30,340 nucleotides of DNA, taken from a virus. A model generated the notes under the pieces. The model searched no databases, was not told the DNA's origin, and saw nothing but the letters and a program-made list of their open reading frames with translations. The position numbers and the translations under genes were made by a program. Of the stretch, positions 10,334 to 17,307 are shown piece by piece; the stretch's first letter is position 1, and each line of letters opens with the position of its first letter. The stretch is taken from the IMG/VR virus record IMGVR_UViG_3300028024_000192, positions 1 to 30,340 of that record. One strand, written 5' to 3'.

Positions 10334-12572
10334 TTTCGTGTGCCTCCTGATAGTCCGCATCAGCCGACGCCGTGCTGGCGTCCTTCGCGCCCATAGCTTT
10401 AGCTGCGAGGATCTTCGCCTCGGCGTTGATGCGAGCGACTTCGATGGCGGTCTGGTGAGCCAGTTGGGCCTTAGCCATCGCGAGCTGGTACTCAAGGCTG
10501 GCCTTCTCTCTTGCAAGGGTCATGTCGCTTTCTGACTGAAGCTGATTGCGCTGGGCCTCAAGCTGCGTCTCCTGCTGAGACTGCTGAGCCTGATACGCCT
10601 GCTTCATGCGCTCGACTTCCACATCGCCCTGCTGCTTCTGAGCCTGCAACTGGCCCTGCTGCTGCAACTCGGCCTGCTTGATCTGAGCGTTGGCCTGGAT
10701 AGCGGCCATCTTGTGGGCATTCGGGTCAGGCGCTTGCGGAGGCGGCTGACTGGGATCGGGGGCTGTGAAGTACCGGCTGACGTCGGTCTTGCCGAGGGCT
10801 GCGGTGAGGTCTTCCAGCGTGTTATAGGCGTTCTGCGGGACAGTGAGACCGTATTGACCCGCCTGCTGCTGGATCTGCAAGAGCTGCATGGCCTGGGCCA
10901 CCTGCACCTGCTTGGACTGCGTGCCGATGCCGACCGATACCACCATGTCGTAGTTGTTGGCCCACTCGCGGGGATCGACGGCGAGCCACTGGCCGTTTAC
11001 CTTCACCTGTTCCTCGCGATCCTGATATTGCGTGACCATCTTCAGGATGAGGCGATACAGGCGCTTGATGCCGGTCTCGGCGAACACGCGGGCAAGAAGC
11101 TTCTGGCGGGTTGCGGCCTGGTCCATGAGCTGGCTAACGCCTTCGGAACCAATGTTCGACTTCGACAGCTCGTTACCCACTAGGCCCTGACTGAATTCCT
11201 TCACGCCAGTGCGTCCGTCGCGGACGTTCTTGAAGTACTCGATGCCCTGCATGGCCTGGGCGGCGATGGATGGCACCGTGACCTCGCGCATCATTCCGGA
11301 CTGCTTGACCCGAATCGCACCGCCCGGAACCGGGTTGAGAAAGTCGTCTAGGTTGACCTGTCCTTCCACGATCTCGGTGCGCGGCGTGTTGGACAGGTAG
11401 AAGTTGTCCAGCATCTGGCGGTTGATCGCCGTCATGATCCGCTGGAGGTCTTCCACGAGGTCGTAGAACGACATACCGACCAGCTTGTAGGGCATCAGGA
11501 TTGGGGTAAACAGGGCGAACGGGTGATCTTCTACAATCTCATTCTCGAAGACGACCATTCCTGCCTTGACGATGCGCCGGTACTCGGCAATCCCATCCTT
11601 GTCGAAGTCGACCAGCATGTACGCCTCGGTCAACGTCACCTTGCGCTGGCTCTTGTCGGCAGGATGGTCGTCGTAGCTGTTCACGCCATCGTAGTCGCCG
11701 CGTACGGACGCCTCAGAGGAGGAATTCGCACGTTTGTCCTCGTACATGGACTCAACCTTTTCCTCGTCGTAGCCCATGCTCAACAGGTCGGACTTGGTGC
11801 GCTCCACGTCGTGGCCGATATAACGGACCTTCTCGATGTCCCGCGAGTCCTTGGAAATGGTGATTTCCTCGGGAGGCACACCACAGACGACGAACTTGTC
11901 CTTGCGCTGCTTGACACGAACCGTGACGTCATAGGTAGGCGGAGCGGGCTGAAACTGACCCGGTGCCACCTCTACGGGCTGAGCGTCCGCCTATGGGGCG
12001 CTGGCTGCGACTGAGACGACCTCCATCGAGTCATCGCCCTTGATCGCCTCAAGGTCCATGTCCGACTGGTTGGTCAGCTTCTACTCGCGGACATCCCACG
12101 AGCGATCACAGTAAGCCTTGACGACGCCCATACGGGTAATCAGAGACGACTTGATGGCGTCGTGCAGGATGGTGAACCCAGGGTTCTTGCGATGCAGGAC
12201 GTAGCCGCAATACCGCGTGGCGTCCTTGCAGTTCTTTTCCTCGGACGGACCTGAAGGCTCAAAGGCCACGACATCGTCTGTGGAGGCGAACATTTCCATG
12301 AGACCAGGCATCGTCCACTCGACGACGTCCATTAGCTCCTTGGAAACGACACGACTGCGACCCTCTACCTCGGGCGGGGCAAGCTCACCTACGGCCTCGC
12401 CCTGGTAGTAGGACATCGCACGCTCGCGGTCCGTCTACATCTTGTCATTGAAGCCGATGCCGTTCGTGCGCTCACGGTCGATCAGGGCGCACAGCTCACC
12501 ATCCGACATCGAGCCGCCAGTGGCTTCGTCGTCCGTGTCACCCAGGATTTCGTCGTACGGGTCAGTTTTCAA
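10323..12572 (-). CDS. Portal protein, amber-recoded (3 TAG)
   Basis: A 749-codon frame from TTG 12570-12572 (TTGA overlap with the terminase stop, which picks this start) to TGA 10323-10325. TAG at 12435-12437, 12081-12083 and 11991-11993 (residues 46, 164, 194). Contexts: NDKM-TAG-TDRERAMSYYQGE, WDVRE-TAG-KLTNQSD, SAAP-TAG-ADAQPVE in outline. Family features are RERAMSYYQGE near the start, MEMFASTDDVVAFEP, the clip/wing region, KDGIAEYRRIVKAG, PILMPYKLVGMSFYDLVEDL and a very long Gln-rich C-terminal coiled coil (about residues 600-735), probably the barrel. It follows the large terminase, as in most podophages. Confidence 0.85.
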
Positions 12573-13825
12573 GCGGTGCCCATTTTCTTGTAGGTGAGTT
12601 TCGTCTTGTCCCAGCTATCGTTAGAAAGCTGCGGGGCGACAACATGCATGTATCGGAAGGCGTCGGCACCGTGGCTGTACTGGTCGTGCAACGGAGCGCC
12701 AGGCTCGCCCGTCGATAGCGGCAGGGAGCGCCTGTAACGCTTCAGGCACTCGACCAGCGGGCCAGTCTTCGCCTTGTCGAAGTAAACCTGTGCAAACTGC
12801 CTGCGAGCGAGACGGATGCCTTCCTCGACGCCCAGCTTCGGGACAATGATCACGTCCCAACCAAGCTCCTGCATGATCTCCTGCGAGGACTTTCCGGTCT
12901 TGAAGTCCCGGTTCTCGCCATCGTGGGGGAGGCATACCTTGCCCCAGTTGTACGGACGGGTTTTGAGTTCCGTCGAGTACCAGTCCAGAGTCTTGTGGTT
13001 ACCCTCGATGTACTCGATAGCCCTAAGCTGGCTTAGATGCTTCTACACGAGAATAAGCGTCATCTGGTCGTTCCAGCCAAGGTCGAATACCACATGGACC
13101 TTCAGGGCTGGATCGTAGGGAACTTCGCAGATGCGGCTAGGTGCAGCTTCCCTGGCGCTTGCTATCTCGTCAGCGTAGATCGCACCGGAGACGGCAGGCA
13201 GGCAGATGCCTTCCCATGTGTGGTCGTACTCTGCCTTGGTCAGCATTTCCTTGTCGCGAAGCCGCTCGGCCTCAAGGATGCCGTTGAACCACGGATTGTC
13301 TGAGTAGTTCATCTTCACGACAAACGAGTCTTCGGGAGCATTCTCCACGAAGCGTACGAAGGTCGGGTCAGTGTCCAACTCCGGGTTGAACGTAATCCAG
13401 ACTTCGGAGCCGTCCTTGCGGATGGTCGGTATCAGGATCTTCCAACTCCGCTCCGTGATGGCCTGCGCTTCCTCGCACCAGACGATGTCAACGCCCTCGT
13501 AGGACTTCACGGACTCGGCGGTCTATTCGCTCAGTCCGGCAAAGGTGATCTCCGTGCCGTTGATGCCCTTGATGACCGTTGCCTGGACCTCGTAGAACGC
13601 ACCCAGACCCATTGAGGCTATCTGGTCGCCCAGGAGCTTGTGTACCGAGTCCTTGATGGACTTCTGGATCTCTCGGGTACAGAGGATACGCAATGGCCTC
13701 TGAGCGCCCTGCAGGAGCAGCGCGCGGGCGTAACCCCAAGACTTGCCGGAGCCTCGCCCGCCGTATGCCACCTTGTAGCGTGCTGGCTTGAAAAGTCCCT
13801 CTAGCTTGTCAGGGAACTCGATCAT
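12569..13825 (-). CDS. terL: Terminase large subunit, amber-recoded (2 TAG)
   Basis: A 418-codon frame from ATG 13823-13825 to TGA 12569-12571. Walker A GGRGSGKS at residues 22-29, Walker B DIVWCEEA at about 113-120, and the nuclease-domain DLGWND before residue 255. TAG at 13523-13525 (residue 101) gives AGLSE-Q-TAESVKS; TAG at 13043-13045 (residue 261) gives MTLILV-Q-KHLSQLR. In phage terminases of this family both sites usually carry Gln (GLxxQTAxSIKS and the Gln after the ILV/FFF strand), so they are strong evidence for TAG=Gln. The enzyme packages DNA into the prohead with the small subunit encoded just upstream. Confidence 0.9.
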
Positions 13826-14078
13826 GCTCAGCCTTGACGAACGAGATAGTCAGCCCCGCCACCAGCGGATTATCCGGGTCGCCTGATACCTGAGTGGGAA
13901 GAACCTTCCCGAGAAGCGTCATAAAGGCGCTAGGCGACGACTCAGCCTGCTTCACCAGATAGTCGACGCCACCCTTCTTGTCCAACGCCTCAAGGATCAT
14001 TTCCTTGAGCGTCGCGGTCGTCTTGTTCGGGACACCCTTCTGGCGTCCACCAGTTTTGGGTGCACCTTTACCAGCCAC
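13809..14078 (-). CDS. Terminase small subunit-like protein
   Basis: An 89-codon frame from GTG 14076-14078 (GAGGTG 11 bases upstream) to TGA 13809-13811, overlapping the terL start by 17 bases. The N-terminus ([18 protein letters not shown]) is the basic, Gly-rich leader typical of phage small terminase/DNA-packaging proteins, followed by a helical segment ending in [20 protein letters not shown]. Position directly before terL supports the role. No in-frame amber. Confidence 0.72.
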   Translation of the reverse strand: MAGKGAPKTGGRQKGVPNKTTATLKEMILEALDKKGGVDYLVKQAESSPSAFMTLLGKVLPTQVSGDPDNPLVAGLTISFVKAEHDRVP

Positions 14079-14117
14079 GTCTGTTCACCTCTAGTTTAGA
14101 CTTCCGAACCAACTGAC

Positions 14118-14363
14118 TTAGACATTGGGTTCAATCGTCGGCCACCAATCCTCTGTGACCTATTCGCCAGTGTCGGCGTTGATGTAAATGGCGGCGGCTG
14201 TTGGATTCGAACCAACGTTGGCAGCGGTTAAGCTGCTGGATGGTTTAGAGCCATCCCCCTTCGGCCCCTCGGGCAAACCGCTCTTGAAAATGCGCTCCCA
14301 GTTATCTGAGAACGTCTGTTCGTCCACGCTCAGAGGACGACGGTCATCGCCCTTTCCGCTCAT
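14118..14363 (-). CDS. Small phage protein with an embedded suppressor tRNA, amber-recoded (1 TAG)
   Basis: An 81-codon frame from ATG 14361-14363 (ATGA overlap) to TAA 14118-14120. The first 28 residues (SGKGDDRRPLSVDEQTF, then NWERIF) look like a small protein common near phage terminases. Residues about 28-58 are simply the translation of the tRNA at 14189-14282, which keeps the frame open. After it come IYINADTGE, a TAG at 14160-14162 (residue 68), and VTEDWWPTIEPNV, which looks coding. So the gene appears to have received a tRNA in frame, or the tRNA has been kept in frame. Cutting out the tRNA would destroy the message. Whether protein is made is unknown. Confidence 0.6.
14189..14282 (-). 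tRNA. Amber suppressor tRNA, anticodon CTA, long variable arm
   Basis: Seen on the minus strand: acceptor AGCGGTT pairing with AGCCGCC (A1-C72 mismatch, T6-G67 wobble), discriminator G73 and encoded CCA. The D-stem is CCC/GGG, the anticodon stem GATGG/CCATC with loop CTCTAAA (anticodon CTA, T33, A37). The variable arm is long, GCAGC/GCTGC, and the T-arm is GTTGG-TTCGAAT-CCAAC. All arms pair well, so I judge it functional. The anticodon reads UAG. The body is class II (Ser/Leu type). G73, G2-C71 and an open 1-72 pair are known glutaminyl-tRNA synthetase preferences. It lies in the late operon between spanins and terminase, so it would be made with the genes that need it. Confidence 0.9.
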
Positions 14364-14527
14364 GCAGTCGCGAAGTTGGCGTTGAGGTAATACGCCAGCG
14401 CAGCCCAGGTTTCGAAGGCCACGGATTCGCTAGCAGCGCTTGCCGGCGACTGGACGATGGCGTAACCGTTAAACGTCTTCACGATGGTGATGGCTGATCC
14501 TGCCAGCCAGGTAGGAATGCCGGTCAT
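14360..14527 (-). CDS. Small hypothetical protein (55 aa)
   Basis: Frame from ATG 14525-14527 to TGA 14360-14362, linked by ATGA-type overlaps at both ends. The sequence (MTGIPTWLAGSAITIVKTFN, then YAIVQSPASAA, FETWAALAYYLNANF) is hydrophobic and aromatic but without a clear transmembrane helix. It fills a space that would otherwise be an odd gap in a compact operon. Function unknown; perhaps a small structural or lysis-associated protein. Confidence 0.6.
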   Translation of the reverse strand: MTGIPTWLAGSAITIVKTFNGYAIVQSPASAASESVAFETWAALAYYLNANFATA

Positions 14528-14766
14528 CAGCTACGCACCTTGGCGATTTCCTGGCGAAGCCAGTCCACGAGGTTGTGGGCAGAGGCGCCCAGTTCCTCTA
14601 CGGCCTTCTCGACGCGCTGGAAGAAGGATTCGTCGGCGACACTGGCCGAGGCGTCCGGAACTTGGGCAAAGACGGGATCAGGCGCCACGATGGGTGTGGG
14701 CTCGGGGGCAACTTCAGCAGCCACTACAGACTCGGTTACTTCAGGCTGTACGGTTTCGTCGGTCAT
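14527..14766 (-). CDS. Hypothetical acidic protein with C-terminal amphipathic helix
   Basis: A 79-codon frame from ATG 14764-14766 (ATGA overlap with the o-spanin stop decides this start) to TGA 14527-14529. The N-terminal half is Glu/Val/Pro/Ala-rich and disordered; the C-terminal part (FFQRVEKAVEELGASAHNL, then DWLRQEIAKVR) forms an amphipathic helix. No family recognised. It sits between the spanin pair and the packaging genes. Confidence 0.65.
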   Translation of the reverse strand: MTDETVQPEVTESVVAAEVAPEPTPIVAPDPVFAQVPDASASVADESFFQRVEKAVEELGASAHNLVDWLRQEIAKVRS

Positions 14767-14999
14767 TTGGATTCCTCGGGTTTGTATTTGACCCAGCCGC
14801 AGATAACCTTTCCGGTCTCGTCGTGGGTCAGGATTTGCTTGGCTGTGCCGTCCGTCAGCACATCGTCTTTTGACACGTAGATGGGCTTGGCCCAGTCGCA
14901 TCCGTCAGTCTGGACGGGACCAGTCGCGCAGCAACTCAGCACTGGCAGAGTCAGAAGGAGCAGTAGCGACAGGAACCGTTGGTGCATCTGGAAGCGCAT
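14763..14999 (-). CDS. o-spanin, Rz1-like outer-membrane lipoprotein
   Basis: A 78-codon frame to TGA 14763-14765, starting inside the i-spanin gene in another frame. The N-terminus is a signal peptide with a lipobox (LLTLPVLSC, then a second Cys), and the mature part contains CDWAKPIYVSKDDVL, TAKQILTHDETG and VICGW, a pattern I know from Rz1-like lipoproteins of proteobacterial phages. With the i-spanin it would fuse inner and outer membranes at the last step of lysis. No amber. Confidence 0.82.
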   Translation of the reverse strand: MRFQMHQRFLSLLLLLTLPVLSCCATGPVQTDGCDWAKPIYVSKDDVLTDGTAKQILTHDETGKVICGWVKYKPEESK

Positions 15000-15165
15000 T
15001 GACCTGACCCTCTACGGTGCTTCTAACCTTCTTGTGCTTCTTGATGACCTTCTCGACCTTCTGAGCCTGCGCCTGTCGCTCGCTGGTGGCTCCGTGGTAG
15101 TCAGCCCATAGCAGACTGGCTCCCCACAGAAGAACGATGCCTAGGGCTATGTAGACGTATCTCAC
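14905..15165 (-). CDS. i-spanin, Rz-like
   Basis: An 86-codon frame from GTG 15163-15165 (AAGGAG upstream) to TGA 14905-14907. N-terminal membrane anchor (YIALGIVLLWGASLLW), then a charged coiled coil (RQAQAQKVEKVIKKHKKV) and a Pro/Ala-rich tail. The o-spanin gene starts within it in another frame, the classic overlapping Rz/Rz1 arrangement. It acts in the inner membrane and periplasm at lysis. No amber. Confidence 0.8.
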   Translation of the reverse strand: MRYVYIALGIVLLWGASLLWADYHGATSERQAQAQKVEKVIKKHKKVRSTVEGQVNALPDAPTVPVATAPSDSASAELLRDWSRPD

Positions 15166-15174
15166 GAGGTCTCC

Positions 15175-15264
15175 TTAGTCATCACCAGATCCGAAGTAGG
15201 CACGACCTACAACGATGACCACCGACAGCACCAGCCCAAACGCAATAAGGTCAATGAATGGCAT
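15175..15264 (-). CDS. Tiny single-span membrane protein (29 aa)
   Basis: Frame from ATG 15262-15264 to TAA 15175-15177: a short N-terminus, one hydrophobic helix (FIDLIAFGLVLSVVIVVGRA) and a charged tail. It overlaps the end of the protease gene by 14 bases and lies in the lysis cassette, so it could be a lysis modulator. Its ribosome binding site is weak, so I am only moderately sure it is translated. Confidence 0.45.
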   Translation of the reverse strand: MPFIDLIAFGLVLSVVIVVGRAYFGSGDD

Positions 15265-15868
15265 AGCCGACATCCCGATATTGCTCAGCCGTGAAGACGA
15301 TGGGGATAGACCCCATAAGCTTGAACTGGGTGTCCTGGTAGTTAATGACGATGGCGTAACTCGTCACTGCCACTACCTGACCATCCTCGCCGAAAACCCC
15401 CGATCCACTGTCCCCATAGAACCCGTTGACATCGTAGATCGTCGTCACCTTGCCTTCCTTCTCGTCGTGCCCGGCCACATGGCCTTCGCGGTACATGAAG
15501 TTCAGGAAGGCTGGCTGACCCCAAAGAAACACTACGTCGCCAGGTTTGGCCTCCTTGCCGATATGGGACCACGAGGTGAACGTGGTATCCACGACCAGCA
15601 TCGTGTGGTCGTTGCCGTCGTCGATCTGCTTCTAGACCTTCGCGGCCCTGTCGTTTACCTTCAGGGACTTCATGCCAACGAAGCAATGAGTCGCTGAGAG
15701 AATAAGGTGTGGGCCAATGGCCGTACCGCTACACACCCCATTTCCGTCCATTTCCAGCCGCAAGGCCGTAGCCCTGGTTCGACTCAGCAAATCTTCTCGC
15801 GGAGAATGCGTTGCGCACCCTACCGCAGCCAAGACAAGGACGAGGTAGAACGCGATTCGCAATTTCAT
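15251..15868 (-). CDS. Trypsin-like serine protease lipoprotein, amber-recoded (1 TAG)
   Basis: A 205-codon frame from ATG 15866-15868 to TGA 15251-15253, with TAG at 15632-15634 (residue 79, AAKV-TAG-KQIDDGNDH). The N-terminus is a lipoprotein signal (LVLAAVGC, Cys18). The catalytic triad of the chymotrypsin/trypsin fold is visible: His61 in LSATHC, Asp87 in DGNDH, Ser154 in YGDSGSG. The amber lies between His and Asp, so unsuppressed translation cannot give active enzyme. It sits between the holin and the spanins. The substrate is unknown; an envelope role in lysis or exclusion is inference. Confidence 0.82.
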
Positions 15869-16069
15869 TTACTGCCTCAAACCGGAGGTGTCCGGCGGCT
15901 TCTTTGCTACGGCTGACTCTGCGACATCTGCGGAGCAGTACAGCCCGAGTACCCAGGTGACCGTGCTCGACCACTGGGCGGAATCAATGAGGTGGAAGAT
16001 CAGCAGGCCAGTTGCGGTAATGAACGCAGCGCAGGCCAGCTAGAACTTGGATTGAAGGAAGCCGCTCAT
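15869..16069 (-). CDS. Holin-like protein, amber-recoded (1 TAG)
   Basis: A 66-codon frame from ATG 16067-16069 (ATGA with the endolysin stop) to TAA 15869-15871, which directly abuts the next ATG. TAG at 16040-16042 is residue 10 (MSGFLQSKF-TAG-LACAAF). Two hydrophobic segments follow (LACAAFITATGLLIFHLI and VTWVLGLYCSADVA) and a charged tail, a holin-like layout, next to the endolysin. The amber at residue 10 would block almost all protein until UAG is decoded. Confidence 0.75.
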
Positions 16070-16542
16070 GGCTTGAGACACAACTGGGTTTCGGCCTCTC
16101 GGCGTCGGGTGAGTCCGTTTACCACCTAGCCACCTGCCCTATTCCACCTGCGTAACTGGGTACACCACACACTGGGCGGGTAGCCCTCATTGGCAAGACG
16201 CTGCAAGGTTGAGGCACATGCGACATCGGGGCCGAGATTGAACACCGCCGATGTCAGGGCCGCAGCCTAATTAACCGTCAGTGGAACCTAGATGCACTGG
16301 AGTACGTATCCCGCAGCTACCTACAAGTCCCTCTTGAACCACTTTTCGCACTGGTAGTTGTCGTAGTGCTTGCCCAGTACCACCTCCGGCCCCGTATGCC
16401 CCGTGCAGGCAGTCGTAACCCCTACAACGTCCGAGTAGCCCTCGTAGACCGTACCCTCCCATGGCTGGGTGAAGGCTGCGGCTGCGGCAACGACTGCCGC
16501 CAGAAATCCGCCAACGATCTTAGAGCTTGGGCGAAATGACAC
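16066..16542 (-). CDS. SAR endolysin, phage lysozyme (GH24), amber-recoded (4 TAG)
   Basis: A 158-codon frame from GTG 16540-16542 (GGAG upstream) to TGA 16066-16068. The N-terminus is a weak hydrophobic Ala-rich segment (VGGFLAAVVAAAAAF), the signal-anchor-release type. Catalytic Glu29 (WEG), Asp38 and Thr44 have the GH24 spacing E-8-D-5-T. TAG at 16321-16323, 16288-16290, 16267-16269 and 16126-16128 (residues 74, 85, 92, 139). Read as Gln they give FKRDLQVAAGYVLQCI, QVPLTVNQAAAL and RAGGQVVNGLTRRREAE, restoring the family's conserved VPLTxxQ and AGGxVVxGLxRRR motifs. The catalytic Glu/Asp/Thr lie before the first amber, the rest of the fold after it. Confidence 0.9.
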
Positions 16543-16726
16543 TCTTGCGCTCCAACAATGGTCGAACCCACTTACGCCACAGGAAATCCACGATCATCAG
16601 GGCTGAGTAGACGCAGGCGAGAATACTCGCCAAGGTGCCCCACTAGACGCCCACGAGGGTCGAACCTACATATCCCACGGTCGGCGCTACCTTTGCTGCA
16701 TCGACAAGATGTTCTTGAAGCATCAT
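16520..16726 (-). CDS. Second holin-like membrane protein, amber-recoded (1 TAG)
   Basis: A 68-codon frame from ATG 16724-16726 to TAA 16520-16522, overlapping the endolysin start by 23 bases. TAG at 16643-16645 (residue 28) lies just before the second hydrophobic stretch: GYVGSTLVGV-TAG-WGTLASILACVYSALMIVDF. The basic tail (WRKWVRPLLERK) is typical of small phage holins. It is the first gene of the lysis cassette. In the standard code it would look like two meaningless fragments. Confidence 0.7.
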
Positions 16727-16744
16727 GGATGCCCTTTCTGTTAG

Positions 16745-17251
16745 TTAGACGGCGATGGTCCGCACTGGACCGCCCGTATACACGTCGAGTTTCGACGCAA
16801 TCTTGACTGCCTGGGCAGCGGTGGAACCGGCCAGCATGGCACCCATGGCGAATTCCTCACCCGACCCAATAGCGTATGGTCCCTTGAACTTCATCGGGAT
16901 CATCGAGGTTGAATCTAGCCTGTAACTAACCTTGGGGCCGACCAGAAGGCCATAAGCGGACGTGTCGTCGCTCGTATCGGCCTCTAGTGACTCCAGCGAC
17001 CCCGTCTCGATCTGGCAGAGCATTTTCATGACCAGGGAGAGCTTCCCCGCTCCGCCAAATACCCACCCACTAAATGGTCCAGTTCCGACGCGATGGATCT
17101 TCACCACATCGAACCGCTTGAACGAGGCCGTACTCTGGCTGTCTGCCGCCACAACTCCATCTTTCACGGCTATGGTCGTAATGACAGCGATCCTCGGTAA
17201 AATTCTGTTGGCGAAAATGCAGATTTGTGAAATTTCGTGGATATCTATCAT
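16745..17251 (-). CDS. Proteasome-like (Ntn-hydrolase, HslV-type) protein
   Basis: A 168-codon frame from ATG 17249-17251 to TAA 16745-16747. From residue 24 the sequence ITTIAVKDGVVAADSQST matches the start of proteasome-beta/HslV-like proteins, where Thr after the initiator Met is the nucleophile; GLLVGPKVSYRLDS, PYAIGSGEEFAMGAM and AAQAVKIASKLDVYTGGPV follow, as in this family. The preceding 23 residues look unlike the family. An ATT codon at 17180-17182 with GAGG 9 bases before it would start the protein exactly at the expected position (145 aa). No amber. A role in virion maturation or host-protein turnover is possible; not shown. Confidence 0.75.
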   Translation of the reverse strand: MIDIHEISQICIFANRILPRIAVITTIAVKDGVVAADSQSTASFKRFDVVKIHRVGTGPFSGWVFGGAGKLSLVMKMLCQIETGSLESLEADTSDDTSAYGLLVGPKVSYRLDSTSMIPMKFKGPYAIGSGEEFAMGAMLAGSTAAQAVKIASKLDVYTGGPVRTIAV

Positions 17252-17254
17252 TTT

Positions 17255-17281
17255 TGATACTTTAAGTAGCTTAAGGTATCA
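17255..17281. promoter_or_regulatory. 27-bp dyad in the gap before the late block
   Basis: TGATAC-TTTAAG-TAG-CTTAAG-GTATCA: a 12-bp inverted repeat with one G-T pair and a 3-base centre, in an AT-rich island between the phosphoesterase and the protease gene. As RNA it pairs better on the plus strand, where TTTT follows. On the minus strand a plausible promoter (TTAAGC, 17 bases, ATGATA) overlaps it. It could be a late promoter with an operator, or a terminator against plus-strand transcription. I cannot decide. Confidence 0.4.
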
Positions 17282-17307
17282 TTTTAGATAGATCGACTTG
17301 GGCCGGA

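Noticed and set aside
11523-12014. 163-codon plus-strand frame
   Set aside because: Antisense to the portal gene; shadow frame.
1-16726. Reading the broken genes as decayed prophage pseudogenes or sequencing errors
   Set aside because: All breaks are the same codon, frames never shift, essential motifs are intact, and a matching suppressor tRNA is present.
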